This document shows, in pieces, positions 24,184-33,271 of a DNA stretch of 64,000 nt. The position numbers were made by a program, and so were the translations under genes. This DNA is from Marinicauda algicola (lineage in GTDB: Bacteria; Pseudomonadota; Alphaproteobacteria; Caulobacterales; Maricaulaceae), in NCBI RefSeq assembly GCF_017161425.1, contig NZ_CP071057.1, forward strand, positions 930,001 through 994,000, in the 5' to 3' direction. Below the pieces are notes generated by a model. That model saw only the letters and a list, made by a program, of their open reading frames with translations, was not told where the DNA came from and ran no database searches. The stretch's first letter is position 1. Every line of letters begins with the position of its first letter.

Positions 24184-26260
24184 GCCGTACGCCCTCGTCG
24201 CGCTCGAACAGGTAGAGCAGCGTCCTCAGCGCCTCGCCGCGCGCGCCCTCGAACGGATCGGGCCTGCCGGCCACCATCCTGGCCTGGTCGCTCGCCATGG
24301 CGAGCAGATCGCCGTGAACGCCGAGATCGGCGAAGCGGTAGTCCGGCATGCCCGACTGGCGCAGCCCCAGCGGATCGCCGGAACCCCGCAGCTTCCAGTC
24401 CTCCTCCGCGATGAAGAAGCCGTCATCGCTCTCGCGCATCACCTCGAGCCGCTTTCGCGCCGTCTCGCCGAGCTGGCCGTGATAGACGAGGAGGCAGGTG
24501 GAGGGCTTGTCGCCGCGCCCGACCCGGCCCCGGAGCTGGTGCAGCTGGGCGAGCCCGAAGCGCTCGGCGTGCTCGATCACCATGATGGTGGCGTCGGGCG
24601 CATCGACGCCGACCTCGATCACGGTCGTGGCCACCAGAAGGTCGATCTCGCCGGCGCGGAAGGCATTGGCCGCGGCTTCCTTGTCCTTCGCCTTCATCCG
24701 CCCGTGGATCAGCCCGACGCGGGCGTCCAGCGATCGCGAGAGCAGGTGATAGCGCTCCTCCGCGGCGGCGAGGTCGGAAACATCGCTCTCCTCCACCAGC
24801 GGGCAGACCCAGTAGGCGCGCTCGCCTTTCCTGAGCGCCCGGCGCAGCCCCTCTATCACCTCCGACAGGCGCTCGGCGCTGATCACGCGCGTCGCGGGCG
24901 GGATGCGCCCGGCCGGCTTCTCGTCGAGGCGCGAGACGTCGAGATCGCCGTAGACCGCCAGGGTCAGCGTCCTCGGGATCGGAGTTGCGCTCATCACCAG
25001 CGTGTCGGGGGCGCGCCCCTTCATCGTCAGCCTGCGCCGGTCGGAGACGCCGAAGCGATGCTGCTCGTCGATCACGACGAGGCCGAGATCGGCGAACTCC
25101 ACCCCCTCCTGGAACAGGGCGTGCGTGCCGCACACGACCTGGACCGCGCCGGATGCGAGCGCATCGAGAATCTCCTCCCGCCCGCGGCCCTTGTCGCGTC
25201 CGGTCAGCGCGGCCACGCGAATCCCGGCCGGCGCGAGCATGGGCGCGAGCACCGCGGCGTGCTGGCGTGCAAGGATCTCGGTCGGGGCCATCACCGCGGT
25301 CTGCACGCCGGCCTCGGCCGCGCGCGCCGCGCACAGGGCGGCCACGAAGGTCTTGCCCGAGCCGACATCGCCGTGCAGCAGCCGCATCATGCGCGTGTCC
25401 GCCGCGAGATCGGCCTTCGCCGCCTCGAACGCGCGAATCTGGGCGCCGGTCGGCTCGAACGGGGCATGGTCGAGCACGGCCTGCACCTTGCGCCCGTCCC
25501 CGGTGATGACCCGGCCGGTGCGCGCGCGCCGGCTCGCGCGGGCGAGCTTCAGGGCCAGCTGGTGGGCGTAGAGCTCGTCGAAGGCGAGGCGGCGGCGATG
25601 CGGAGCCTCGAGCGCCACGTCTCCGGCCGCCTCGGGCCGGTGCAGGCGGGTGAGGGCGGCTCTCCACCCCGTCCAGCCCTCGCGCGCGATCAGGCTCTCG
25701 TCGAGCCATTCGGCGAGGTCGGGCGCCACGCCGAGCGCGCCCCTCATCGCCTTCCGCATCACGTTGATCGTGAGCCCGGCGGTGAGGGGGTAGTTCGGCT
25801 GGACGAGATCGCCCTCCTCGATCTCGTCCGGCTTGGCGACGAGGTCGGGATGGACGATCTGGATCTCGGAGCCGAAGCGCTCGGCCTTGCCCGACACCAC
25901 CCGGCGCGCGCCCTCGGGCAGGAGGCGATTGAGATAATCGCGCTTGGCGTTGAACCAGACCAGGTGGAGAAACCCCGTCTCGTCGCGCAGGCGCACCTTG
26001 TAGGGCTGCTTCAGCGTCGCGGGCGGGATGTGGGCCTCGACCTCGCCCTCCAGGGTCACGATGCCTTCCTGGCCCGGCAGGCCGGCATCGGCGATGTAGA
26101 TGCGCCGCGTGCGGTCGGTCACGCCCGAGGGCGGGGTGAACAGCAGATCCTTCACCCGCGCCCCGCCCGCCACCTTCGCGATCAGCACGGCCAGCCGCGG
26201 CCCCACGCCGGGCAGCGTCGTGATGTCGGCGAACAGGGGGAAGAGGGGCTGGGGGCGCAT
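24167..26260 (-). CDS. recG: ATP-dependent DNA helicase RecG
   Basis: A 697-residue superfamily 2 helicase that remodels stalled replication forks and Holliday junctions. The N-terminal wedge (OB) domain begins LFPLFADITTLPGVGPRLA. The helicase core shows MRLLHGDVGSGKTFVAAL (Walker A), VVIDEQHRFGVSDRRRL (DExH), MSATPIPRTL, and the second RecA domain with ATTVIEVGVDAPDATIMVIE and HQLRGRVGRGD. The TRG-type C-terminus is DPLGLRQSGMPDYRFADL. Start ATG 26260 fits family length; a further 34 codons upstream are open but unlike RecG. Confidence 0.96.
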   Translation of the reverse strand: MRPQPLFPLFADITTLPGVGPRLAVLIAKVAGGARVKDLLFTPPSGVTDRTRRIYIADAGLPGQEGIVTLEGEVEAHIPPATLKQPYKVRLRDETGFLHLVWFNAKRDYLNRLLPEGARRVVSGKAERFGSEIQIVHPDLVAKPDEIEEGDLVQPNYPLTAGLTINVMRKAMRGALGVAPDLAEWLDESLIAREGWTGWRAALTRLHRPEAAGDVALEAPHRRRLAFDELYAHQLALKLARASRRARTGRVITGDGRKVQAVLDHAPFEPTGAQIRAFEAAKADLAADTRMMRLLHGDVGSGKTFVAALCAARAAEAGVQTAVMAPTEILARQHAAVLAPMLAPAGIRVAALTGRDKGRGREEILDALASGAVQVVCGTHALFQEGVEFADLGLVVIDEQHRFGVSDRRRLTMKGRAPDTLVMSATPIPRTLTLAVYGDLDVSRLDEKPAGRIPPATRVISAERLSEVIEGLRRALRKGERAYWVCPLVEESDVSDLAAAEERYHLLSRSLDARVGLIHGRMKAKDKEAAANAFRAGEIDLLVATTVIEVGVDAPDATIMVIEHAERFGLAQLHQLRGRVGRGDKPSTCLLVYHGQLGETARKRLEVMRESDDGFFIAEEDWKLRGSGDPLGLRQSGMPDYRFADLGVHGDLLAMASDQARMVAGRPDPFEGARGEALRTLLYLFERDEGVRLMRSG

Positions 26261-26501
26261 GGCACCGGGGCGCGATGAAACGGGATTCGAGGCGGGGAGC
26301 TTATCGCATTCGAGCCCCGAGGCGAGAGCGGGCTGAGCCGCGACGGGGCGATAAATTCCCATCCGGGCTTTTGGCCTGTCCTGATGCGGCTTTCGGGCCG
26401 GGTTGTCGAATGAATTTAACGGTTTGTCCCGGTTTTCCCCTGACAGGCGGTTGCCGGCGCGTTAGGGTCGGGCGACTGAAGCCGCGGCAGGAGACGCCCC
26501 C

Positions 26502-28829
26502 ATGCCGACCTTGAAAGCTTCGCCGGCCCAGCTGTTAGGTGCCGTCCTCGCCATCGCCGCGCTCTGCGCCCCGGCCGCCGCACAGGATCCTGCAGCGCCC
26601 GAAGCGGCGCCGGCAGTGCCTGAAGGAGACGGACAGGCCATCCTGGTCATCGACGCCTCCAATTCCATGTGGGGCCAGATCGACGGCGTGGCGAAGATCG
26701 AGATCGCGCGCGAGGCGGTTTCCGGCCTGCTGGATCGCTGGAATCCCGAGGTCGAGTTGGGGGTGATGGCCTACGGCCACCGGCGCGAAGGCGACTGCAC
26801 CGATATCGAGCTGGTCGCGCCGGTCGGCGCCGAGCGCCCGGTGGTCGATACCGCACTCGCTTCGCTGACCCCGCGCGGCAAGACGCCGATGACCGATGCG
26901 GTCGCCCAGGCCGCCGAGGCGCTGTCCCATGCCGACAGGCCCGCCACGGTGATCCTGGTCAGCGACGGGCGCGAGACCTGCAATGCCGATCCGTGTGCGG
27001 TCGCGAGCGAGCTGGAACGCAGCGGCGTGGCCTTCACCGCCCATGTGGTCGGCTTCGACGTCGCCGACGAGGAGACGATCGCGCAATTGCAATGCATCGC
27101 GGAGAATACCGGCGGGCGCTATGTCGCCGCGGATTCGGCCGAAGAGCTGTCCGTTGCGTTGGTGGAGACGGGCGGGGCGGCGGCCTCCGAGCCTGAACCC
27201 GCGCCGGAGCCGGCCGCTCAGCCGAGCGTCACGCTGGAGGCGCCGGAGCAAGCGGTGATGGGGTCGTCCTTTGTCGTGGCGTGGTCGGCGAGCGAGCAGA
27301 ATCCGGACGACTATGTCACCATCGTGCCTGCCGGTGCCGAAGAGGGCACGTACGAGGACTATGCGAGGGTCAGGGACGATAGCGAGGCGAGCCTCCAGGC
27401 GCCGGCCGAGCCGGGCCTCTACGAGGTGCGCTACGTGCTCAAGGAGGGCCGCGTCACGCTCGCCTCGGCCGATATCGAGATCGTCGAGGCCGAGACCTCC
27501 GTCAGCGCGCCCGAGAGCGCCACGGCCGGTTCGGCCTTCGATGTGAGCTGGACGAACGTCATACATCCCGACGACTATGTCACCATCGTGCCCGCCGGTG
27601 CCGACGAGGGCACGTACGAGGACTATGCGAGGGTCAGGGACGATAGCGAGGCGAGCCTCCAGGCGCCGGCCGAGCCGGGCCTCTACGAGGTGCGCTACGT
27701 GCTCAAGGAGGGCCGCGTCACGCTCGCCTCGGCCGATATCGAGATCGTCGAGGCCGAGACCTCCGTCAGCGCGCCCGAAAGCGCCACGGCCGGTTCGGCC
27801 TTCGATGTGAGCTGGACGAACGTCATACATCCGGACGACTATGTGACCATCGTGCCCGCCGGTGCCGACGAGGGCACGTACGAGGACTATGCGAGGGTCA
27901 GGGACGATAGCGAGGCGAGCCTGCAGGCGCCGGCCGAGCCGGGCCTCTACGAGGTGCGCTACGTGCTCAAGGAGGGCCGCGTCACGCTCGCCTCGGCCGA
28001 TATCGAGATCGTCGAGGCCGAGACCTCCGTCAGCGCGCCCGAGAGCGCCACGGCCGGTTCGGCCTTCGATGTGAGCTGGACGAACGTCATACATCCCGAC
28101 GACTATGTCACCATCGTGCCCGCCGGTGCCGACGAGGGCACGTACGAGAACTACGCAAGGGTCAGGGACGATAACGAGGCGAGCCTGCAGGCACCGGCCG
28201 AGCCGGGCCTCTACGAAGTGCGCTACGTGCTCAAGGAGGGCCGCGTCACGCTGGCCTCGACCGATATCGAGATCGTTGAAACCGACATCGAGATATCCGG
28301 ACCGGACACCGTGCGCGCCGAATCCGAAATCCGCGTCTCCTGGTCAGGCACCGTTCCCAGTCCCACCGATTTCGTCACCATCGTGCCGATGGGGGCCGAG
28401 GAAGGCGCGTACACCGACTATGAGCGGGTGCGCGATACGCAGGAGGCCGATCTCCCCGCACCGCAGAATCCCGGCCTTTATGAATTGCGCTACGTGCTCG
28501 ACGAGGGGCGCCGGACGATCGCCCGGCATCCGGTCGAGGTCGTAGCCGCGACCGCCCAGCTCGATGCAGGCGGCTCGCTGGACGCGCCCGAAAGCGGCGT
28601 GGCGGGTGAAACGATCGAGATCGGCTGGTCGGCCGAGGAAAACGGAAATGACCGGCGCGTCGCGTTGGCCCGGCCCGATCAGGCCGATTTCACGTGGATC
28701 GACGCCCGGGCCGCGGACGCTGCCACGCTCTCCTTCACCCTGCCCGAAACGCCGGGCACCTACGAATTCCGTCTGCTCGACATCACCGCGCGCGATGTCC
28801 TCAGCCGGGCGATTATCGAGGTGGAGTAG
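26502..28829 (+). CDS. Secreted von Willebrand A protein with tandem Ig-like repeats
   Basis: A 775-residue exported protein. Residues 1-27 form a signal peptide ending APAAA. The VWA domain (about 45-215) has the MIDAS motif DASNSMWG with Asp51, Ser53 and Ser55, TPRGKTPMTDAVAQAAEAL and VILVSDGRETCNADPCAVA, where a cysteine pair is likely disulfide-bonded. An acidic Pro-Glu-Ala linker leads into six Ig-like repeats of about 88 residues with the pattern PDDYVTIVPAGADEGTYE and GLYEVRYVLKEGR. Copies 1-4 are almost identical, the fifth (PTDFVTIVP) is diverged and the last more so. Role unknown: adhesion or a surface complaint sensor are both possible. GGAGAC sits at good distance from the ATG. 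The antisense frame across the repeats is also open but is not a gene. Confidence 0.85.
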   Translation: MPTLKASPAQLLGAVLAIAALCAPAAAQDPAAPEAAPAVPEGDGQAILVIDASNSMWGQIDGVAKIEIAREAVSGLLDRWNPEVELGVMAYGHRREGDCTDIELVAPVGAERPVVDTALASLTPRGKTPMTDAVAQAAEALSHADRPATVILVSDGRETCNADPCAVASELERSGVAFTAHVVGFDVADEETIAQLQCIAENTGGRYVAADSAEELSVALVETGGAAASEPEPAPEPAAQPSVTLEAPEQAVMGSSFVVAWSASEQNPDDYVTIVPAGAEEGTYEDYARVRDDSEASLQAPAEPGLYEVRYVLKEGRVTLASADIEIVEAETSVSAPESATAGSAFDVSWTNVIHPDDYVTIVPAGADEGTYEDYARVRDDSEASLQAPAEPGLYEVRYVLKEGRVTLASADIEIVEAETSVSAPESATAGSAFDVSWTNVIHPDDYVTIVPAGADEGTYEDYARVRDDSEASLQAPAEPGLYEVRYVLKEGRVTLASADIEIVEAETSVSAPESATAGSAFDVSWTNVIHPDDYVTIVPAGADEGTYENYARVRDDNEASLQAPAEPGLYEVRYVLKEGRVTLASTDIEIVETDIEISGPDTVRAESEIRVSWSGTVPSPTDFVTIVPMGAEEGAYTDYERVRDTQEADLPAPQNPGLYELRYVLDEGRRTIARHPVEVVAATAQLDAGGSLDAPESGVAGETIEIGWSAEENGNDRRVALARPDQADFTWIDARAADAATLSFTLPETPGTYEFRLLDITARDVLSRAIIEVE
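27306..28277 (+). repeat. Tandem 264-bp coding repeat, about 3.7 near-identical copies
   Basis: The block beginning GACGACTATG recurs at 27306, 27570, 27834 and 28098, exactly 264 bases (88 codons) apart. Copies differ by only a few bases, for example TCCAG against TGCAG. A fifth, diverged unit follows 267 bases after the fourth. Near-identity at silent positions points to recent duplication or gene conversion. Confidence 0.95.
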
Positions 28830-28876
28830 GGCGGGACATTCGCGCGCGATGACGCGGCCGCCCGCCGCCGATCATG

Positions 28877-28892
28877 GCGCCGCAGGCGGCGC
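28877..28892 (+). terminator. Possible hairpin terminator after the VWA gene
   Basis: GCGCCG-CAGG-CGGCGC forms a six-pair stem with a four-base loop, 48 bases after the VWA stop. It is followed by ACGACTTTAG rather than a T-run, so it is a weak candidate. Confidence 0.3.
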
Positions 28893-28926
28893 ACGACTTT
28901 AGTATCAAAGCCATTCGGGGGAACCC

Positions 28927-29898
28927 ATGACCTTGCTGAAAGCCCTTTGCGGGATCGGACCGATGTTGAAACCGGCGCTCTGCATTCTGGCGCTAACCAT
29001 CATTCCGGCCTCTGGCGCCGCGGCGGTCCAGAACCCCGGAGACGTGCGCGACAACGACCGCGCCGAAAGCCGGATCGACAGCAGGATCCTGCAAAGAACG
29101 GCCCAGCAGGATTCCGAAGATGATGAGGAGCAGGGCGGCCGTCTCCCGCGCGGGGTGATCCCGAGCGGACCGACCCTGCCGGATGCCGCGCGGATCGCTG
29201 TACCGGACCTGCCGGCCACCCTGACCACGACCTACGAGGAGCGCGAACAGTCGATGATGCGCGACAGCGATCATTGCGGCCCCTCCTGGCTCACCGAGGT
29301 GACCGGCTCGGCGCTCGACGGCCAGTTCGAACAGGTCTGCAAGCGCCACGACGCCTGCTATCGCCTGCAGGAAAAGACCCAGCGCTGGTGCGACGACCGG
29401 ATGGAGCGCGAGATGGATGCGATCTGCGACGGGACGAGCTGGTATCGCTGGCTCGACTGCACCGCCAGCGCCGCGATCTACAACTCCTTCATCCGCACCA
29501 CCTATGGCGGGGAAGCCTATAGCGGCGACGGGGAGCCGATCCCGCCGATGGGCGAAATCGTCTCGGTCGACCGGGAGGTGATCGATGATTGGTTCAGTGA
29601 CGACGAGGTGACCTATTGCGTCACGGTCCGCAATACCAGCCCGATCACCCAGGAGTACGATATCGAGCTCTATTCCGGGCAGGGCAATCTGGTTGACCGT
29701 GAGCCCGACAGCTACGAGTTCAATGTCGAGGCCGGCCGCCAGGCCACCGAGTGCGTCGGCACGAACTACAGCGCCAGCTGGAGCAAGGGCGACCTGTCGC
29801 GCCGTGTGCAGATTCTGCTGCGCGCCGACACGCCGGTCGGCTGGGCCTTCACCGACGACATGGTCGTGGTCGACACGATCGTCCAGCGCGGACGCTAG
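28927..29898 (+). CDS. Secreted phospholipase-A2-like protein with C-terminal extension
   Basis: A 323-residue exported protein with an N-terminal signal region (MLKPALCILALTIIPASGAAA) and a disordered acidic stretch to about residue 75. Residues 110-190 resemble prokaryotic secreted phospholipase A2: DSDHCGPSWL, then EQVCKRHDACYRLQEKTQRW with the catalytic His141-Asp142 pair, CDDRMEREMDAIC and a further Cys; Cys117, 138, 144, 155 and 167 would form disulfides. A C-terminal beta-rich part (about 210-323, YCVTVRNTSPITQEYDIELY) is not part of ordinary PLA2 and looks like a binding domain. The enzyme would release sn-2 fatty acids from phospholipid outside the cell. It lies 97 bases after the VWA gene on the same strand. 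Confidence 0.7.
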   Translation: MTLLKALCGIGPMLKPALCILALTIIPASGAAAVQNPGDVRDNDRAESRIDSRILQRTAQQDSEDDEEQGGRLPRGVIPSGPTLPDAARIAVPDLPATLTTTYEEREQSMMRDSDHCGPSWLTEVTGSALDGQFEQVCKRHDACYRLQEKTQRWCDDRMEREMDAICDGTSWYRWLDCTASAAIYNSFIRTTYGGEAYSGDGEPIPPMGEIVSVDREVIDDWFSDDEVTYCVTVRNTSPITQEYDIELYSGQGNLVDREPDSYEFNVEAGRQATECVGTNYSASWSKGDLSRRVQILLRADTPVGWAFTDDMVVVDTIVQRGR

Positions 29899-30031
29899 GA
29901 GCCTCCCTGGGGTCCCGCCGTTTCGACGCCGGGCCCGACCCGCGCCGCTTCCGGAGGGGTGGGGAAGAAGGAACACGCGATGCAGACGGCTTCCTTTCCT
30001 CCCCGCCGCCCCCGCGCTACATACCCCGCCC

Positions 30032-30355
30032 ATGAGCGATGATCCCTTCTCCGACCCGAACACGCCGATCAACGATGCCGACCGCAGGAAGCGCCTGCGC
30101 TTCAGGGCGTGGCGGCGGGGATTCCGGGAGGCCGACATCATCATGGGCCGCTTCGCCGAGGACCGGCTCGACACGCTGACGCCGGGCGAGCTCGCCGAGT
30201 TCGAGCGCCTGCTCGATGCGCCAGATACCGAGGTCTATGCCTGGATCAACGGCAGCGCGCCCGCTCCGGCCAATTTCGAAGGCCCGGTGCTGGAGCAGCT
30301 GAAGGCCTTCCGCTTCGACCTCGACATGGAGGCCGGCGACGGCCCGAAGGCTTGA
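30032..30355 (+). CDS. sdhE: Succinate dehydrogenase flavinylation factor SdhE
   Basis: A 107-residue cytosolic chaperone that promotes covalent attachment of FAD to the SdhA flavoprotein subunit of complex II. The conserved patch is RKRLRFRAWRRGFREADIIM, with the RGxxE motif, followed by GRFAEDRLDTLTPGELAEFE, LLDAPDTEVYAWING and a C-terminal helix. I chose ATG 30032 (MSDDPFSDPN); the frame is open upstream but not SdhE-like. In many alphaproteobacteria sdhE lies next to recG and mfd; here recG is 3.8 kb away, separated by the VWA and PLA2-like genes. Confidence 0.93.
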   Translation: MSDDPFSDPNTPINDADRRKRLRFRAWRRGFREADIIMGRFAEDRLDTLTPGELAEFERLLDAPDTEVYAWINGSAPAPANFEGPVLEQLKAFRFDLDMEAGDGPKA

Positions 30356-30484
30356 GCCTTGTCCGCCCCCCGGCCGGTCCGGTGTAAGATGCGCGGCGCT
30401 CTTTCCCAGCGTAGATATGCGCTAATGCCCAGACCAACCGTCAAAGCAGTAGCGTGGTAGTCGTAGTAGGAGTCGAGAATCGAA

Positions 30485-30510
30485 GAGGGTGAGAGTCGAC
30501 TCCCACCCTC
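30485..30510. terminator. Inverted repeat between convergent sdhE and M14 peptidase genes
   Basis: GAGGGTG-A-GAGTCGACTC-C-CACCCTC forms an 11-pair stem with one mismatch. It sits 10 bases from the M14 stop and 130 from the sdhE stop, so a bidirectional transcript-end role is likely. GGAGTCGA at 30469-30476 could pair alternatively with TCGACTCC at 30496-30503. No clear T-run follows on either strand. Confidence 0.5.
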
Positions 30511-30520
30511 CCGATTGGAC

Positions 30521-33127
30521 CTATTCGCGCCGCGACGGATCGCGGAAATCGTTGCCGAAGAAGATCGCGTTCATCAGCATCTTCGAGCTGCCGAGCATGT
30601 AGGCACGGAAATACGGATTGTCCGCGAACAGGATGACCGACCCGCGACCCTTGCGCTGGACATGGACCGCGCCCTGGCCGGCGAGCCCCTCGCGGTTGCG
30701 CTCGGAGGCGTAGCCCGAGAGCAGCAGGTCGCGCTCGGCATAGCGCAGCGGAGCCGCGAAGCGATTGTCCGAGAGGGCGAAGGCGCGCGTGCCGATCTTG
30801 TGCACGGGCAGGGCCTCGTCGCGGTATCCGAACCCGAGCGGGTGGCTGATGTCGATCTCGGCGGCGAGCAGGGCGCCGGAAATGTCGTGCTCCACCTCCC
30901 AGAGCTCGATCTCGCTGTAGTCCAGCGGGTCGCGGACCGGCTCCTCGCCCTCGGTCTCCGGCGCTTCGGCGGCGTCGACGAGTTCGGCGGAGGACAGACC
31001 CTGCTCGGCGGCGAAGACCGCCCCGCCGCGCGTGGCGATCAGCACGCCGCCCTCGCTCACCCAGTCGCCGAGAGCGGTCTTGAGCGGCTCGGCAAGCGCA
31101 TCGTAGCGGCCGTCGGGCAGCAGGATGTGGCTGTAGCGCGACAGATCGGCGCGCGCGAGATCCCCGGCGTCGATCATCGAGACGTGCATGTGCATCTCGT
31201 GATCGAGCAGATGCCACATCTCGCCCGCGTCGTAGGCGCTGACCGCCTCGCCGGTGACGAGCAGGATGTCCGGGCGCTCCACCTCGGCGACGTTGAACCC
31301 GCCGAGATCGGAGCCGGTGGCCGTGTAGGACGTCGCCGCGGCATGGACGCGCACCCCGTCCTCGGCGGCGGCACGCTCCATCAGGGCGTGAATCTCCTGC
31401 GCGGAGAGCGTCTGACCCGCGACCGGCACGATCAGAGTGCCGGGGGCCAGCTCGATGGAGCCCTGCGTCGTCTCGATCTCGATCCGGTCGGGAATGACGC
31501 GCACCCGCAGCCCGTTCTCGAGGAGACGGTAGGCCGCACGCGGGGCGTGGAAGGCGTTCCAGTCGAGCAGATAGGCGACCCCGCTCTCGTCGGGAGCCGG
31601 GGCCGCGCGCTCGAAGCCCTCCAGGGGCTCGCCGGCCACGTTGCCGCCGAACAGCCCGCCGCGCAGCGGGGCGTAATCGAGATCGTAGGCGAGCGGCTGG
31701 GTCCAGCCCGAGACGTCGTAGAACGCGCTCTTCTCCTCGATGATCCGGGTTTCGAAGAGCCCCTCGACCACCCGGTAGTTCGGCTGGGCGAGCGGGACCA
31801 CGAAGGCCTCCCCCGGCGCATAGCGCACCCCGCCGGCATTGACCGGCTGGGCCAGTTCGCGAACCTCGATGCGATGCACGGCGAGCATGTCGAGGAACTC
31901 GGCGAGCCGGCCCCGGTCATGGGAGGTGAAGACATAGGCGTTGACCGGGTTCTGCGCGGCCAGACGCTGGCTCTCCCGGTAGAACGCGCGCTGATGCTCG
32001 AGAAGCTCGCGCCGGTGGGCATGCGAGGACTCGATCAGCGCGATCGCGGTGCGGGCCTGCTGGCCGACCTTGTCGTCATAGCGCAGCGTGCCGTGCTCGG
32101 TCTCCTGGATCAGCCCGCGCACCGAGCTCTGCTCGAACAGGTAGGGGATGCCGCCCAGAAGGCCGGGATAGCTCGACCCGTAGCCGAGGTAGAAATCGTC
32201 GAAGACCTCCTCGCTGACATAGAGCGCGCCTTCCTGGTCGAGCTGCCGCTGCAGCACCTCGCTCATGCGCAGATTGAGCTGCAGCGCCTCCTGGCTCAGA
32301 AGCGGGTGCAGCCCGTCGAGCGGTCCGGGAGAGAAGAAGAAGGTGGAGTCCGGCCCCATCTCGTGAAGGTCCGCCGCGACGTTCGGCTGCCAGTGATGGG
32401 TCGCCTCCACGAGCGCGACCGCCTCCGGCTGGGTGACCGGGAGCCACTGCCGGTTGAGGTCGAACCAGTAATGGTTCATCCGCCCCCAGGGCCAGGAGCT
32501 GGTGTGCTCGCGATGCTGGGGATCGGCCACCGCCCGTTCGGCATGGTGCATGTTGATGTATTCGGCAAAGCGGTTGGCCCCGTCCGGATTGATCAGGATG
32601 ATCTGGTGGATGACGGTGGTGTCCAGCAGCGCCTCGATCTCCGCGCCTTGCGCGGCGGCGAGGTAATACAGGAGCGGCGCGCTGGAATCGTAGCCGGAGG
32701 ATTCGCTGCCGTGCACGCCGTGCGTGATCTGCACCACGACCGGCATGTCCTCCGCGACGGTCGCGTTGGCCTGCGGATCGGACAGGGCGAGGTGGGCCTG
32801 CCGGATCTCCTCCAGCCGCGCCTGGTTCTCCGGCGAGGTGGTGGTCACGCGCAGGATCGGCCGGCCGAAATGGGAGTGTCCGATGACCTCGACGCTGACC
32901 CGGTCCGAGGCCGCGTCGACGGCGCGCGCATAGGCATGGAGCATTTCGGGCGTGGAGATGATCTCGCCCACGGCGAAGCCCGTCACGGCCTCCGGTTTCG
33001 GGATCGCGGCGTCATAGCGGACATCGCGGGCGAGCAATGTCTCGATCGGCTTCGGTTCGTAGCGCTCCGCACTCGCACCCGCCGTCAGCGCCATCGTGGC
33101 CAGCCCGGCCGCCAGAAATCTCAGCAT
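30521..33127 (-). CDS. Secreted M14 zinc metallocarboxypeptidase
   Basis: An 868-residue exported protein with a signal peptide (MLRFLAAGLATMALTAGASA). The M14 carboxypeptidase domain covers about residues 40-370: the zinc motif HGVHGSES supplies His and Glu, NVAADLHEMG a third ligand, and NHYWFDLNRQW lies in the substrate pocket. The long C-terminal part contains VAGQTLSAQEIHALMERA and a glutamine-amidotransferase-like region (ILLPDGRYDALAEPLKTALG), an arrangement common in large bacterial M14 peptidases. It should trim peptides in the periplasm or at the surface. Start ATG 33127 (with GGGGAG) is preferred over GTG two codons earlier. Divergent from the TonB receptor gene. Confidence 0.85.
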   Translation of the reverse strand: MLRFLAAGLATMALTAGASAERYEPKPIETLLARDVRYDAAIPKPEAVTGFAVGEIISTPEMLHAYARAVDAASDRVSVEVIGHSHFGRPILRVTTTSPENQARLEEIRQAHLALSDPQANATVAEDMPVVVQITHGVHGSESSGYDSSAPLLYYLAAAQGAEIEALLDTTVIHQIILINPDGANRFAEYINMHHAERAVADPQHREHTSSWPWGRMNHYWFDLNRQWLPVTQPEAVALVEATHHWQPNVAADLHEMGPDSTFFFSPGPLDGLHPLLSQEALQLNLRMSEVLQRQLDQEGALYVSEEVFDDFYLGYGSSYPGLLGGIPYLFEQSSVRGLIQETEHGTLRYDDKVGQQARTAIALIESSHAHRRELLEHQRAFYRESQRLAAQNPVNAYVFTSHDRGRLAEFLDMLAVHRIEVRELAQPVNAGGVRYAPGEAFVVPLAQPNYRVVEGLFETRIIEEKSAFYDVSGWTQPLAYDLDYAPLRGGLFGGNVAGEPLEGFERAAPAPDESGVAYLLDWNAFHAPRAAYRLLENGLRVRVIPDRIEIETTQGSIELAPGTLIVPVAGQTLSAQEIHALMERAAAEDGVRVHAAATSYTATGSDLGGFNVAEVERPDILLVTGEAVSAYDAGEMWHLLDHEMHMHVSMIDAGDLARADLSRYSHILLPDGRYDALAEPLKTALGDWVSEGGVLIATRGGAVFAAEQGLSSAELVDAAEAPETEGEEPVRDPLDYSEIELWEVEHDISGALLAAEIDISHPLGFGYRDEALPVHKIGTRAFALSDNRFAAPLRYAERDLLLSGYASERNREGLAGQGAVHVQRKGRGSVILFADNPYFRAYMLGSSKMLMNAIFFGNDFRDPSRRE

Positions 33128-33271
33128 GCTCACTCCCCGGTTCTATCGGTTTGCAGCGAGCCTAGGCCCCGGCGGGCAGAGGTCAAGCTTGCGTGAAGGT
33201 CCGTCACAGGGGCTGATCGGGCCGGAAAATCGGTCTAGATCAGGGCGCTCCCGCATGACGAGGACGACGAC

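Noticed and set aside
26535-28094. Long open frame antisense to the VWA gene, itself repetitive
   Set aside because: It mirrors the 264-bp repeats of the sense gene, has no plausible start region or ribosome site and no family resemblance.
27306-28361. Repeats considered as a CRISPR-like or satellite array
   Set aside because: The unit is 264 bases, codes in frame and has no short repeat-spacer pattern.
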